A DNA stretch of 64,000 bases from Alterisphingorhabdus sp038748365 (GCA_038748365.1 JBCDIZ010000010.1:1-64000), one strand, 5' to 3'; shown: positions 9,147-17,826, counted from the stretch's first letter. The notes: generated by a model not told the origin, from the sequence alone. Made by a program: numbers and translations.

Positions 9147-9776
9147 TTAATCCACCTCGATAGTCGCGCCTGACTCACCAGGAAAACCGGTGAACAGCGC
9201 AGAAGCGATCTTCGCGGCAGCCAATTGTGGTTCGGCTTCGGGTGAACCCGGCTTGGCTTCGCTTATCGCCTGTCCTTCCCAGAGGCGGACATCGTCGGCA
9301 GCGCGTTTGATCACCACTTCCATGCGGGTGAAGATACGTTCACGGCTGCCACCACCGAGATTAAAGCCAACGCCCAAGCCGCCAAATCCACCGCCACGAC
9401 CACCAAAGCTACCGCCTCCGCCGCCAACGCCGACATTGACCGGACCATTACCATTGCCGGTTTGGCGGGTCTGGCTGTCATAGGCTAGTGTCGCCAGCTG
9501 CTCGGGCGCAGTACCTGCATCAACGACAGTGTAGCCAAGCGCCGAAAGCTGACGGCTTATAGCTGAGGCATAGGTGCGAAATTCGAGACTGCTATCATCA
9601 AATCCGTCCGCCGGGACCACCGCAATCCGGCCCGAAGTCGCATTAGGTGTCTGGTCTATCACATGGAAGCGCCGCACCTCAACCGGACCGACTGGCGTAG
9701 TACATCCACTCACCAGAGCAGCGCCGAAAAGCGCGAGCAAAAGGGCAATGCTACGGGCAGAAAGGCTCTTCAACAT
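9147..9776 (-). CDS. DUF4136 lipoprotein with glycine-rich insert (copy 1)
   Basis: A 209-aa lipoprotein (signal with lipobox VSGC) and first gene of the operon 9776 to 7414. It has the DUF4136 core (RRFHVIDQ, RTYASAISRQLSALGY). A roughly 35-residue stretch of Gly with Asn, Phe and Arg (about 112-150) sits where the neighbour has a shorter glycine-containing loop. The insert is probably a flexible surface loop. No enzyme motif is visible and the role is unknown. Confidence 0.75.
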   Translation of the reverse strand: MLKSLSARSIALLLALFGAALVSGCTTPVGPVEVRRFHVIDQTPNATSGRIAVVPADGFDDSSLEFRTYASAISRQLSALGYTVVDAGTAPEQLATLAYDSQTRQTGNGNGPVNVGVGGGGGSFGGRGGGFGGLGVGFNLGGGSRERIFTRMEVVIKRAADDVRLWEGQAISEAKPGSPEAEPQLAAAKIASALFTGFPGESGATIEVD

Positions 9777-9962
9777 ATGACTTTATCCTTGTCCTGATCG
9801 CTACAGCATAGCCCAAAACAGCCAAAAGCGCGATGCAAATGGGGCGCAGAGTTGTAACAACTGGTTCTGCGGCATTTGTGCTTTGCTCTTTATCGGCTTC
9901 CGCATTAAGCGGAGCTTACTAACTCTCACTGCTACAAAATCTCACCTTAGCTAGGCTTTATC

Positions 9963-10988
9963 ATGGCAACAGAACCGTCCACCAGCGCAGCTCATCCCAC
10001 AGTTCTGGTCACAGGCGGCGCAGGCTATATTGGCAGCCATGCAGTGCTGGCGCTGCGTGATGCAGGATGGCCGGTGGTGGTAATAGATAATCTGGTTACT
10101 GGCTTTCGCTGGGCAGTGGCGGATGATGTGCCCTTTTACGAGGGCGATATTGCTGATGCGGACCTGGTGAGTAAGATTATCACCGAGCATAAAATTGGCG
10201 CGATCATGCATTTTGCCGGATCGGTGGTGGTGCCGGAATCAGTTAGCGATCCGCTGAAATACTATCACAACAACACCACCAAAAGCCGCGCGCTTATCGA
10301 GGCGGCGGTGAAAGGCGGCGTCAAGCATATCATTTTCTCCTCAACCGCCGCGACCTATGGCATTCCCGAAGCGATACCGGTGCGCGAGGATTGCCAGCAG
10401 CGGCCGATCAACCCCTATGGCATGTCCAAGCTGATGACCGAGATCATGCTGCGCGATGTTGCTGCGGCGCATCCGCTCAATTTCTGTGCGCTGCGCTATT
10501 TCAATGTCGCGGGGGCTGACCCGGACGGCCGCTCCGGCCAGTCCACTGCGGGTGCGACGCATCTGATCAAGGTCGCAGTCGAAGCAGCTCTGGGCAAGCG
10601 CGCCAAGGTGGCCGTGTTCGGCACCGATTTTGATACAGAAGATGGCACCGGAGTACGCGACTATATCCATGTCACTGATCTCGCCAATGCGCATGTGCTG
10701 GCTTTGGAAAAGCTGGTCGAATCGCCGCAGGAAAGCCATTTCCTCAATTGTGGCTATGGCCATGGCTATTCGGTGCTTGAGGTGCTGGATGCCGTGGATC
10801 GCGTCACCAACACCCCGATAACCCGCGAAATGGCCGGTCGCCGCGCCGGCGATCCCGATGCGCTAATCTCCGACAATAGCGCGATAAAGGCGCGCTTTGG
10901 CTGGCAGCCGCGCCATGATGATCTCGACCAGATTGTCAGTGACGCACTGGCCTGGGAGCGGAAACTGGCGGAAAAACACGGTCGCTAA
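9963..10988 (+). CDS. galE: UDP-glucose 4-epimerase
   Basis: A 341-aa extended SDR that interconverts UDP-glucose and UDP-galactose for surface polysaccharide. The NAD-binding motif GGAGYIGSH is near residues 18-26. The catalytic YGMSK (Tyr-x3-Lys) is preceded by the FSSTAATYG serine motif. LRYFNVAGADPDGRSG and GTGVRDYIHV are diagnostic of GalE rather than other sugar epimerases. The length matches the family. The gene is transcribed alone, with no polysaccharide genes adjacent. Confidence 0.93.
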   Translation: MATEPSTSAAHPTVLVTGGAGYIGSHAVLALRDAGWPVVVIDNLVTGFRWAVADDVPFYEGDIADADLVSKIITEHKIGAIMHFAGSVVVPESVSDPLKYYHNNTTKSRALIEAAVKGGVKHIIFSSTAATYGIPEAIPVREDCQQRPINPYGMSKLMTEIMLRDVAAAHPLNFCALRYFNVAGADPDGRSGQSTAGATHLIKVAVEAALGKRAKVAVFGTDFDTEDGTGVRDYIHVTDLANAHVLALEKLVESPQESHFLNCGYGHGYSVLEVLDAVDRVTNTPITREMAGRRAGDPDALISDNSAIKARFGWQPRHDDLDQIVSDALAWERKLAEKHGR

Positions 10989-11123
10989 GCGCAATGCGCG
11001 CTTGACTTGCCCCCCGCTTTTGCCTTATCCGCCCGGCTTCGCATTACACGCGAGTCACCTGATCCGCCGGACCATCAAGAGTTTTCGGCGCTCATGACTT
11101 GCGAACAACAAGGCAGATGACAG

Positions 11124-11249
11124 ATGAAGATTCGCAATTCGCTTAAATCGCTCAAGGGCCGTCATCGCGACAACCGCGTTATCCGTCGTCGTGGCCGCAC
11201 CTATGTGATCAACAAAACCAACCGCCGTTTCAAGGCGCGTCAGGGCTAA
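11124..11249 (+). CDS. rpmJ: ribosomal protein L36, zinc-free form
   Basis: This 41-residue ORF begins MKIRNSLKSLKGRH and ends NRRFKARQG, the standard alphaproteobacterial L36. It lacks the C-x2-C...C-x4-H zinc ligands of the 37-aa form, so it is the C-minus type. A terminator hairpin starts 26 bp after the stop. It is a monocistronic gene outside any ribosomal-protein operon, as is usual for this form. Confidence 0.95.
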   Translation: MKIRNSLKSLKGRHRDNRVIRRRGRTYVINKTNRRFKARQG

Positions 11250-11275
11250 GCCCGGACGACCGGTTAAATCATAAG

Positions 11276-11303
11276 AAACCGCCCTTTAACCGGGCGGTTT
11301 TTT
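11276..11303 (+). terminator. rho-independent terminator of rpmJ
   Basis: AAACCGCCC at 11276-11284 pairs perfectly with GGGCGGTTT at 11292-11300 across a 7-nt loop, followed by a T run. Confidence 0.9.
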
Positions 11304-11332
11304 ATTGCCTGAAATTGTGACTGAGGCGCTTT

Positions 11333-11950
11333 ATGGCTGCAATCTCCAATATCATTTTCGATGTCGGCAATGTCCTCTACCAATGGGATATCCGCGCGCT
11401 CTACAGCAAGCTGATTGATAGCCCGGAGCGGCTTGACTGGTTTCTCGATAACGTTGTTACACTGGAATGGCATTTTCAGCATGATGCCGGTCGCGAACTG
11501 GCGCCGATGGTGGCCGAGCTGATCACTCAATGGCCCGAAGAGCGCGAACTGATCGAAGCCTATGTCCCGCGCTGGCTGGAAACTATCCCCGGTCCGGTGC
11601 CAGGATCACTCGCAATAGTTGAAGAACTCCATACACACGGCGTCCCGATTTTCGGCATCACCAATTTCGGCGTTGAATTCTGGGATATGTTCCGCCCAAC
11701 CGCACCGATTTTTGATCTGTTCGGCGACATTATCGTTTCCGGCGCAGAGAAGATGGTAAAACCCGATCCGCGCATCTATCAGCTGGCGATCACCCGCTTC
11801 GATATAGACCCTGCAGCAAGCCTGTTCATTGATGACAGGCAAGACAATGTCGACAGTGCGCGTGAATGTGGGCTGCAAGCGCATCGGTTTGAGGATGCTG
11901 GGACGTTACGGCAAGAATTGGAACGACTCAGTTTACTGTCCCACCCCTAA
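11333..11950 (+). CDS. HAD-superfamily phosphatase, YihX-like
   Basis: A 205-aa HAD hydrolase. Motif I is FDVGNVL: the nucleophile Asp10 is present, and the usual second Asp is replaced by Gly, as in the YihX (glucose-1-phosphatase) branch, which reads DLGN. Motif II lies in FGITNFG, the Lys in EKMVKPDP, and the acidic motif IV in FIDDRQDN. A helical cap sits between motifs I and II. The last two codons fall inside a palindromic repeat, which supplies the stop codon. The substrate cannot be called from sequence. Confidence 0.82.
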   Translation: MAAISNIIFDVGNVLYQWDIRALYSKLIDSPERLDWFLDNVVTLEWHFQHDAGRELAPMVAELITQWPEERELIEAYVPRWLETIPGPVPGSLAIVEELHTHGVPIFGITNFGVEFWDMFRPTAPIFDLFGDIIVSGAEKMVKPDPRIYQLAITRFDIDPAASLFIDDRQDNVDSARECGLQAHRFEDAGTLRQELERLSLLSHP

Positions 11951-12026
11951 CCCCTCCCGCAAGCGGGAGGGGGACTATATCGCGCGATCCGCTCCCCTCC
12001 CGCTTGCGGGAGGGGCTGGGGGTGGG
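11941..12026. repeat. palindromic repeat pair (CCCTCCCGCAAGCGGGAGGG type)
   Basis: Two GC-rich palindromes (CCCTCCCGC...GCGGGAGGG) face each other with outer arms CCACCCC and GGGGTGGG, forming a large cruciform. A related element lies at 54414-54551. The left arm ends the HAD gene, and the right arm lies just past the convergent pyk stop, so it may serve as a transcriptional stop for both. Confidence 0.8.
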
Positions 12027-12032
12027 TCCGAA

Positions 12033-13502
12033 TTACTCCTCATACCCCTTTAGCTCATCGCCCGTTAGCGTGACGATATGCAGCACATTGGTCGAGCCCG
12101 GCGTGCCAAAGGGCACGCCAGCGAGCGCGATGCAGCGATCTCCTGCCTGGCCGAAACCATGGCGCAGCGCCATGCGTTTGCCCTTGGCGATCATTTCCTC
12201 AAAGCTGCCAATATCCTTGGTCGCCACCGCATGCACACCCCATAACAGCCCCAGCCGTCGCGCTGCTGCGCGTTTCGGGGTCAACACCAGCACCGGCACC
12301 GATGGCCGTTCGCGCGCCACCCGCCGCGCCGTCGAACCTGAGCCGGTAAAGCACACGATCGCCGAGGTGCTGACCGTCTCGGCAATCTGCGCGCAGGATG
12401 CGGCCAATGCATCGGCGGTGGTTTCATCGGGCAATGTCTCGGTGAGATGTACCCGCTCGAGATAGCCCGGATCGCTCTCCACATGCGCCGCGATCCGGTC
12501 CATGATCGACACCGCCTCTACCGGCCATTCCCCAACTGCGGTTTCTGCCGACAGCATCACCGCATCCGCGCCATCATAGACCGCCGTGGCAACATCAGAG
12601 ACTTCGGCACGGGTTGGTGTTGGCGCAGTAATCATAGATTCCAGCATCTGCGTTGCCACCACGACAGGTTTGCCCGAACGCCGTGCCGCAGCGACGATAT
12701 TCTTCTGTAACGGCGGCACTTCTTCAGGCGCCATTTCAACGCCCAGATCACCGCGCGCCACCATGACCGCATCGGATAGTTCCAATATCTCATCCAGTCG
12801 ATTGACCGCTGACGGCTTTTCAATCTTGGCAATCAGAGCGGCACGACCATCAATCAGCCGCTTGGCTTCAGCAACATCTTCCGGCCGTTGCACAAAGCTT
12901 AGCGCAATCCAGTCCGCGCCCTGTTCAAGCGCAAAGGCCATATCCTTGCGGTCTTTCTCGGTCAGCGCCGCCAGCGGGATAACCGCATCGGGCACGTTCA
13001 GCCCTTTGCGGTCCGATATCCTGCCGCCAACCTCGGCACTGGTCAGGATGGAATCCTTATCCGCCCGGATGACCCGCAGCTGCAATTTGCCATCATCGAG
13101 CAGAAGCCGCGCGCCCTTTTCCAATATGCCGAACAACTCCGGATGTGGCAGATAGACACGATTTTCATCGCCGGGCGTCTCATCGCGATCGAGGGTGAAA
13201 TGGCTGCCATGGCGGATAATCGCCTCGCCATTTTTGAATGTGCCGACGCGCAGCTTCGGCCCCTGTAAATCGCATAATATTGTGACCGGCCGCCGCACCT
13301 TTTGGTCAAGCTCACGGATATGATGGATCACCTCGGCATGATCGGCATGGCTGCCATGGCTCATATTGATGCGAAAGGCATCCACCCCGGCACGATACAG
13401 TGCTTCGATCATCTCGCTACTATTGCTCGCCGGACCCAAAGTAGCGAGAATCTTGACTTTACGATGGCGTCTGCCCGGCCGTTTTTTTGCTCTATCGCTC
13501 AC
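12033..13502 (-). CDS. pyk: pyruvate kinase
   Basis: A 489-aa cytoplasmic glycolytic enzyme converting phosphoenolpyruvate and ADP to pyruvate and ATP. The N-terminal KILATLGPAS, RINMSHG, the K+/Mg2+ site and catalytic Lys region (ALIAKIEKPSAV), and the ARGDLGVEM signature are present, with MLESMI and EVSDVATAVYDGADAVMLSAETA downstream. The C-terminal regulatory domain follows (FTGSGSTARRVARERPSVPVLVLTP). The basic leader KKRPGRRHR before the barrel is a common sphingomonad feature. The start is GTG 13502 with GAGGATA upstream. Confidence 0.95.
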   Translation of the reverse strand: MSDRAKKRPGRRHRKVKILATLGPASNSSEMIEALYRAGVDAFRINMSHGSHADHAEVIHHIRELDQKVRRPVTILCDLQGPKLRVGTFKNGEAIIRHGSHFTLDRDETPGDENRVYLPHPELFGILEKGARLLLDDGKLQLRVIRADKDSILTSAEVGGRISDRKGLNVPDAVIPLAALTEKDRKDMAFALEQGADWIALSFVQRPEDVAEAKRLIDGRAALIAKIEKPSAVNRLDEILELSDAVMVARGDLGVEMAPEEVPPLQKNIVAAARRSGKPVVVATQMLESMITAPTPTRAEVSDVATAVYDGADAVMLSAETAVGEWPVEAVSIMDRIAAHVESDPGYLERVHLTETLPDETTADALAASCAQIAETVSTSAIVCFTGSGSTARRVARERPSVPVLVLTPKRAAARRLGLLWGVHAVATKDIGSFEEMIAKGKRMALRHGFGQAGDRCIALAGVPFGTPGSTNVLHIVTLTGDELKGYEE

Positions 13503-13714
13503 CGCTTATCCTCTCGACTGTCATAGAAGCTATTTACACAAACCCTCATGCAATGGCTCTATGACATCCCGGTTGCGACCAGTGCAATCCGCCTAGGCTC
13601 GCCGAATATGAAAATCTGTGCACAGCCCTGCAAAGCGCCATGGCCGAATCATGGCCACAGCAATAGACCCGGACGCCGACACATCAGTGATTTACCAAAA
13701 ATAAGGAGACCATA

Positions 13715-13957
13715 ATGAGCGAAGGAAATGTCGCAAAGGATCAGTTACGACTTTTTCTTGAACGCGTTGAAAGACTTGAGGAGGAAAAAAAGGGAATCAG
13801 CGATGATATTCGCGATGTCTATGCTGAAGCGAAATCACAGGGCTATGACCCCAAAATCATGCGCCAAATTGTGCGCTTACGCAAAATGGAGACCCATGAT
13901 CGTCAGGAAATGGAAGCTGTGCTGGAAACGTATAAGGCTGCAGTAGGTCTTACATAA
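13715..13957 (+). CDS. gapR: GapR-family (DUF2312) nucleoid protein
   Basis: An 80-aa all-helical protein matching DUF2312/GapR: a long N-terminal coiled-coil helix (LRLFLERVERLEEEKKGISD) and the conserved AKSQGYDPKIMRQIVRLRK block. In Caulobacter, GapR binds overtwisted AT-rich DNA ahead of replication and transcription and stimulates topoisomerases. The start is set by AAGGAG 8 nt upstream. It is monocistronic and convergent with the next gene, 7 bp away. Confidence 0.9.
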   Translation: MSEGNVAKDQLRLFLERVERLEEEKKGISDDIRDVYAEAKSQGYDPKIMRQIVRLRKMETHDRQEMEAVLETYKAAVGLT

Positions 13958-13964
13958 TTAACGC

Positions 13965-14606
13965 CTATGCCTTGGGTTCGTAGATAGTTTCAGCCTTTGC
14001 AGCTTTCAGCATCATGCGTATCTCTGCATAGTTTTCTCTGAGCGATCTGTTTGTATTCTCAACTGCGCCTACTGTCGTCTCAAGGAACCAGAGCAAACCG
14101 CCAACGGAGTCGTTTAATTCATCCATGGAAACGATAAGATGCGAAGCATTTTTGGGATGCATGATCCTATTCCTGATATCTGTAGCGCGCTTTACCTGGG
14201 CCCAACCTTTTACTGAAAGATCAAGTTTCCAATCTGGGTTTATTCTACGTAGAGCCTTCCCACACAGCTTAACCATGGTTACAAAAGGAATGTGATTTTT
14301 CCTTTCATTAACATTTCCGTCGCTGTCGATTGAAAAGCTTATCTCGGACAAAGCAAGAATGGTTTTTAAATCGAGACTATCGCTATGCTGGGCAAAGTCG
14401 AGAATACTCTCTCGCCACCACGCCAGCACTCCTTCTAGTGACGCAAAAATAGTCCGGATAGCATCCCGGTAATTTGCCGCATTATCTTCATTACTGCAGC
14501 GATTAATGGCATTGATAGCATCTTCAAGAAGCGTACGAAGAAAATGTTCTTCGAAACCAGATTCTCTGTCATCCTCATTATCTTTGCTTGGCATAGCAAG
14601 TAACAT
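13965..14606 (-). CDS. unknown protein with HEPN-like R-x4-H motif
   Basis: A 213-aa, largely helical protein I cannot name. The frame is open to 14687; I chose ATG 14606 because GAAGAAG lies just upstream. A start at 14660 would give 231 aa but has no ribosome-binding site. Near residues 145-150 of the chosen form it carries RNRIMHPK, which fits the R-x4-6-H signature of HEPN RNase domains. The flanking helices (VKRATD before, DELNDSVGGLLWFLETT after) fit a HEPN four-helix arrangement. The gene is more AT-rich than its neighbours. No partner nucleotidyltransferase or antitoxin is adjacent. The function is inferred only from the motif. Confidence 0.6.
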   Translation of the reverse strand: MLLAMPSKDNEDDRESGFEEHFLRTLLEDAINAINRCSNEDNAANYRDAIRTIFASLEGVLAWWRESILDFAQHSDSLDLKTILALSEISFSIDSDGNVNERKNHIPFVTMVKLCGKALRRINPDWKLDLSVKGWAQVKRATDIRNRIMHPKNASHLIVSMDELNDSVGGLLWFLETTVGAVENTNRSLRENYAEIRMMLKAAKAETIYEPKA

Positions 14607-14661
14607 ATATACTTCTTCGCATAATGAAACGTCATTAACGAACCGGAGAGAGAGAGCCATT

Positions 14662-15000
14662 ATGTACAAAAAGTTGCTGATCAGCACGACACCAACGCTC
14701 GAAGGCTATCGTATTACCGAATATTGCAATGTGGTCACCGGCGAGGTGATTGTTGGCGCTAATCTGTTCCGCGATCTCTTCGCCAGCGTCCGCGATATGG
14801 TTGGCGGTCGCTCCGGCTCCTATGAGAATGTCCTAGAGCGCGCTCGCACCGAGGCACTGGCAGAAATTCAGGAACGCGCCGCCGATATGGGCGCCAATGC
14901 GGTGATCGGCATTGATCTCGATTATGAGGTGGTTGGCCAGAATGGTTCTATGCTGATGGTCTCGGCAACAGGCACAGCGGTGACGGTGGAACGCATTTGA
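14662..15000 (+). CDS. YbjQ/UPF0145 family protein
   Basis: A 112-aa protein of the YbjQ (UPF0145) family, with signature blocks TTPTLEGYRITEY, VTGEVIVGANLFRD and GANAVIGIDLDYEVV. The fold is a pentameric beta-rich protein of unknown function. The frame is open further upstream, but ATG 14662 follows a GGAGAGAGAG ribosome-binding site, and the family begins at MYKK. It is the first gene of a pair: its TGA overlaps the TTG start of the next gene. Confidence 0.9.
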   Translation: MYKKLLISTTPTLEGYRITEYCNVVTGEVIVGANLFRDLFASVRDMVGGRSGSYENVLERARTEALAEIQERAADMGANAVIGIDLDYEVVGQNGSMLMVSATGTAVTVERI

Positions 15001-15719
15001 GTGACACTTCTGTAGCTGGGCTCGCAAAGTCGGCTGCCACAACCATAGCTGACAGTTTTGGCACAACGTGGGCATATCTCATATTGCTTACACTTTGCAT
15101 GCTCTATGCTGTTGGTAGCGATCTGCCATTTGCAGAAACAAGTGTTTGGGGAGGTCTTATATCTCTCAGTATATTGCTACTAGCTTTCTATACAGACTGG
15201 CGCATAACGCGCGTTTATGGGCATGCGAAACGCCCTGGTTCTGTGCTGGGCTGGATCCTGTGGATTATACCAGTTGTGCTTATTGGGTTAACACTGGACG
15301 GGCTTAATGAAGCTCTGCCCCGAGGATCATCGGCAGAAATAACGGGAGTGCCTTACTGGCTACGGGATAGCTTGTTTCAAGCACTGATTATTCTGATCAG
15401 TACCCCATTTCTTGTGATGTCTACCGGGCGCGCTATCGACGCTAATGGACTAGAATTCTCGAAACTGCTCGACACTGGCCGAAATGCAATGATCACAGCT
15501 GCCATATTGCTTTTCGCCGCTACCTTTGTGCTGATATTTGTCGACTATGCATTTCTTGAAACACAACAACACTCAGCAACATCTTCATCTGGGATCACGC
15601 CGGTTAGCTTTGCAAGCAGCATCGTTGCCTCACTGATATGGATCACGCAAGCTGGGATTACTGCAGTTGTCTATCGGCATATTGAAAGCGCAGTCATAAC
15701 CGAGGGCGACCGCTTGTAA
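14997..15719 (+). CDS. six-helix membrane protein of unknown function
   Basis: A 240-aa integral membrane protein with about six hydrophobic helices (for example WAYLILLTLCMLYAV, LILWIIPVVLIGL-like and LIILISTPFLVM segments). I do not recognise a family. The start is a TTG that overlaps the YbjQ stop, implying translational coupling. Base composition is more AT-rich than the neighbouring housekeeping genes. It may work with YbjQ; nothing else in the context hints at a role. Confidence 0.65.
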   Translation: MSDTSVAGLAKSAATTIADSFGTTWAYLILLTLCMLYAVGSDLPFAETSVWGGLISLSILLLAFYTDWRITRVYGHAKRPGSVLGWILWIIPVVLIGLTLDGLNEALPRGSSAEITGVPYWLRDSLFQALIILISTPFLVMSTGRAIDANGLEFSKLLDTGRNAMITAAILLFAATFVLIFVDYAFLETQQHSATSSSGITPVSFASSIVASLIWITQAGITAVVYRHIESAVITEGDRL

Positions 15720-15777
15720 TCGCCATCCTGCTTATCTATTGCGATGGCAATTCATTCAAATCTGACAGAGAATATCC

Positions 15778-16524
15778 ATGGCAGGCCATTCCAAATTCAA
15801 AAATATCATGCATCGCAAGGGCGCGCAGGACAAGAAGCGCTCGGCTATGTTTTCCAAGCTCAGCCGCGAGATTACCGTGGCGGCGAAGATGGGCATGCCC
15901 GATCCGGATATGAACCCGCGTCTGCGGCTGGCGGTGAACAATGCCAAATCGCAGTCCATGCCCAAGGACAATATTCAGCGCGCCATCGACAAGGCGACGG
16001 CTGGCGAAGGCGATGATTATGAGGAAATCCGCTATGAGGGCTTTGGCCCGGGCGGAGTGTCGCTGATCGTCGAAGCGCTGACCGACAACCGCAACCGCAC
16101 CGTCACCAGCGTGCGCACCGCCTTCTCCAAAAATGGCGGTAATATGGGCTCGGCGGGTTCGGTCGCGCATGGCTTTGATCGGCTCGGCCTGATCTCTTAT
16201 CCGGGTAGTGCGGGCGATGAGGAAAAGGTTCTCGAAGCCGCGATGGAAGCGGGTGCGGAAGATATTGAATCGTCCGAAGATGGCCATGACATCTGGACCA
16301 GCATGGACGATCTGCACGAAGTCGCGGGCGCGCTGGAAAAGGCGCTGGGCGAGGCAGAAACCGTGAAACTGGCCTGGCGTCCGCATACCAAGGTGGAAGT
16401 CGGCGAAAGCGAGGCGCAGACTCTGCTCAAGCTGATCGACGTGCTCGATGATGATGATGACGTGCAGACCGTCTGGGGCAATTATGACGTCTCCGACGAG
16501 GTCATGGAGAAGCTGGGAGCCTAA
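15778..16524 (+). CDS. yebC: YebC/PmpR family protein
   Basis: A 248-aa member of the YebC (TACO1) family, opening with the diagnostic MAGHSKFKNIMHRKGAQD. It contains RLRLAVNNAKSQSMPKDNI-type sequence and EIRYEGFGPGGV. Older work describes DNA-binding regulators; recent work shows YebC-type proteins help ribosomes through proline-rich or otherwise stalling stretches. It sits just upstream of the ruv cluster, its usual bacterial neighbourhood, with accessory sequence between. Confidence 0.93.
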   Translation: MAGHSKFKNIMHRKGAQDKKRSAMFSKLSREITVAAKMGMPDPDMNPRLRLAVNNAKSQSMPKDNIQRAIDKATAGEGDDYEEIRYEGFGPGGVSLIVEALTDNRNRTVTSVRTAFSKNGGNMGSAGSVAHGFDRLGLISYPGSAGDEEKVLEAAMEAGAEDIESSEDGHDIWTSMDDLHEVAGALEKALGEAETVKLAWRPHTKVEVGESEAQTLLKLIDVLDDDDDVQTVWGNYDVSDEVMEKLGA

Positions 16525-16570
16525 CGGTGCCAACAGCCTTTCACTTCGAGCACATTGCGAAGAAAACACT

Positions 16571-16592
16571 GTGTCTCGACTCCGCTAGACAC
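16571..16592. repeat. short palindromic repeat (GTGTCTCGAC type)
   Basis: GTGTCTCGACTCCGCTAGACAC is an imperfect palindrome related to the TCGAGACAC/CTCTCGACTTCGCT elements at 21328 and 63302. It appears to be a solitary, decayed arm. Confidence 0.55.
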
Positions 16593-16611
16593 GGAAATCT
16601 ATAGTGGCAAG

Positions 16612-16680
16612 ATGATGGCTAAACTCACTCGAAAGTTGATGATTTCAGCAGCGACACCGCGATAAGCGAAATGCAGGGCG
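16612..16680 (+). pseudogene. decayed 5' fragment of ruvA
   Basis: About 70 bases starting ATGATGGCTAAACTCACT align with the first 70 bases of intact ruvA at 17861, with roughly ten mismatches and one single-base deletion. The block CAGCAGCGACACCGCGATAA is identical. The deletion shifts the frame, and the similarity ends after GCAGGGCG. Weaker similarity continues into the leader (CTATAG before the ATG). It is a broken partial duplication, not a gene. Confidence 0.75.
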
Positions 16681-16705
16681 CCGTCGACAAAGTGACGTTG
16701 GCAAT

Positions 16706-17056
16706 TCAACCGACTCTGTGTACTCGGATATATCCATGAGAACACTGACCTTGAGCGTCATAACCAATGTTGATGGTCTCTCCTGCCGCCTTCGCTGCCA
16801 TTGCTCTAGAATACAGACGGTCAAGCCTCGACCCCGGGGTTGATGCATCAATCGAAAAATACCGTCTGTTACATGTAGGGTGGGAGCTTGGCTGGTTGTC
16901 TAAAGCAATAAGAATGTGTTCAGCATCCGTGTAAACTAAGATGTTAGTTATTTTGCCCTGTATATTCGCATTGTAAACGGCACCAGCAGACGTTGGAAAA
17001 GCCATTCCTAGGATTGCGAGAACCAAAAATACATTTTTCTTCAATACTATCTCCAT
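16706..17056 (-). CDS. small exported protein of unknown function
   Basis: A 116-aa protein with a signal peptide (KKNVFLVLAILGMAFPTSAGA). The mature part is about 90 residues and has two Cys (PTCNRRYF and GQCSHGYIRV) that could form a disulfide; the GYIRV C-terminal strand recurs in small periplasmic proteins. The gene and its upstream region (17057-17150) are AT-rich compared with yebC and ruvC. It lies between a ruvA fragment and ruvC, so it probably arrived with the rearrangement that split this locus. The function is unknown. Confidence 0.65.
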   Translation of the reverse strand: MEIVLKKNVFLVLAILGMAFPTSAGAVYNANIQGKITNILVYTDAEHILIALDNQPSSHPTCNRRYFSIDASTPGSRLDRLYSRAMAAKAAGETINIGYDAQGQCSHGYIRVHRVG

Positions 17057-17214
17057 TTGATTTAAACTGATTGTATATATTAGATTAATCGTATCGTACG
17101 CACTTATTCAATTCATTGACAGCAGTAATATTTTGCTAAGATGTCTTGCTTCTACACATGGTGCGCATTACAGCACTATCCACAAATGAGATCATTACAA
17201 AGCATAATGTTCAT

Positions 17215-17682
17215 ATGAGCATCATCCTCGGCCTTGACCCCGGCCTTGGCACCACCGGATGGGGCCTGATTCAGGCAGATGGCAATCGGCTGGCGCATAT
17301 CGCCAATGGCCAGATAAAGACCAATGCCAAAGCCCCGATCGCCGAGCGCCTGCTCGATCTCGACAGCGCTTTGCATGACCTGATTCTGGAATGGCGACCC
17401 GACGCTGCGGCGGTGGAAGAGGTTTTCGTCAACAAAAACCCGCAATCGACGCTCAAGCTGGGGCAGGCGCGTGGCGTGGTCTTGCTTGGCGCAGCACGAG
17501 CGGGAGTGTCGGTGGCGGAATATTCAGCCCGGTCGGTGAAGAAATCTGTCGTCGGCACCGGCAGCGCGGACAAGGCGCAGATACAGGCGATGCTGAATGT
17601 GCTGCTCCCCAATACGGAGATAAGCGGCCCCGATGCCGCAGACGCGCTGGCGGTGGCGATTACCCATGCGCATCATCGGTAA
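17215..17682 (+). CDS. ruvC: Holliday junction resolvase RuvC
   Basis: A 155-aa endonuclease that cleaves Holliday junctions held by RuvAB. The RNase H-fold active site is seen as Asp8 (ILGLDPGLG), Glu68 (AAVEEVF) and the C-terminal GPDAADALAVA Asp/His cluster. The NPQSTLKLGQARG block is typical. The frame is open to 17146, but ATG 17215 puts MSIILGLDPG at the start, as in the family. The gene runs into ruvA with an inverted repeat in the 178-bp gap. Confidence 0.94.
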   Translation: MSIILGLDPGLGTTGWGLIQADGNRLAHIANGQIKTNAKAPIAERLLDLDSALHDLILEWRPDAAAVEEVFVNKNPQSTLKLGQARGVVLLGAARAGVSVAEYSARSVKKSVVGTGSADKAQIQAMLNVLLPNTEISGPDAADALAVAITHAHHR

Positions 17683-17684
17683 AT

Positions 17685-17826
17685 ATCCTCCCCGGTCGCG
17701 GGGAGGTGGCAGCGCATAGCGCTGGCGGAGGGGGTTGTCCACTTGCTCTGCACCTAGCGGCTCGCCCCCTCCACCAGCCTTCGCCAAGGCTGCGGCTGGT
17801 CCCCCTCCCCATGAACGGGGAGGATT
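17685..17826. repeat. intergenic inverted-repeat element between ruvC and ruvA
   Basis: Outer arms CCTCCCCGGTCGCGGGGAGG and CCTCCCCATGAACGGGGAGG are each palindromic and bracket inner arms GCGGAGGGGG / CCCCCTCC, plus a CAGCCTTCGCCAAGGCTG hairpin. This is a composite sphingomonad-type repeat in the ruvC-ruvA spacer. It could attenuate readthrough. Confidence 0.75.
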
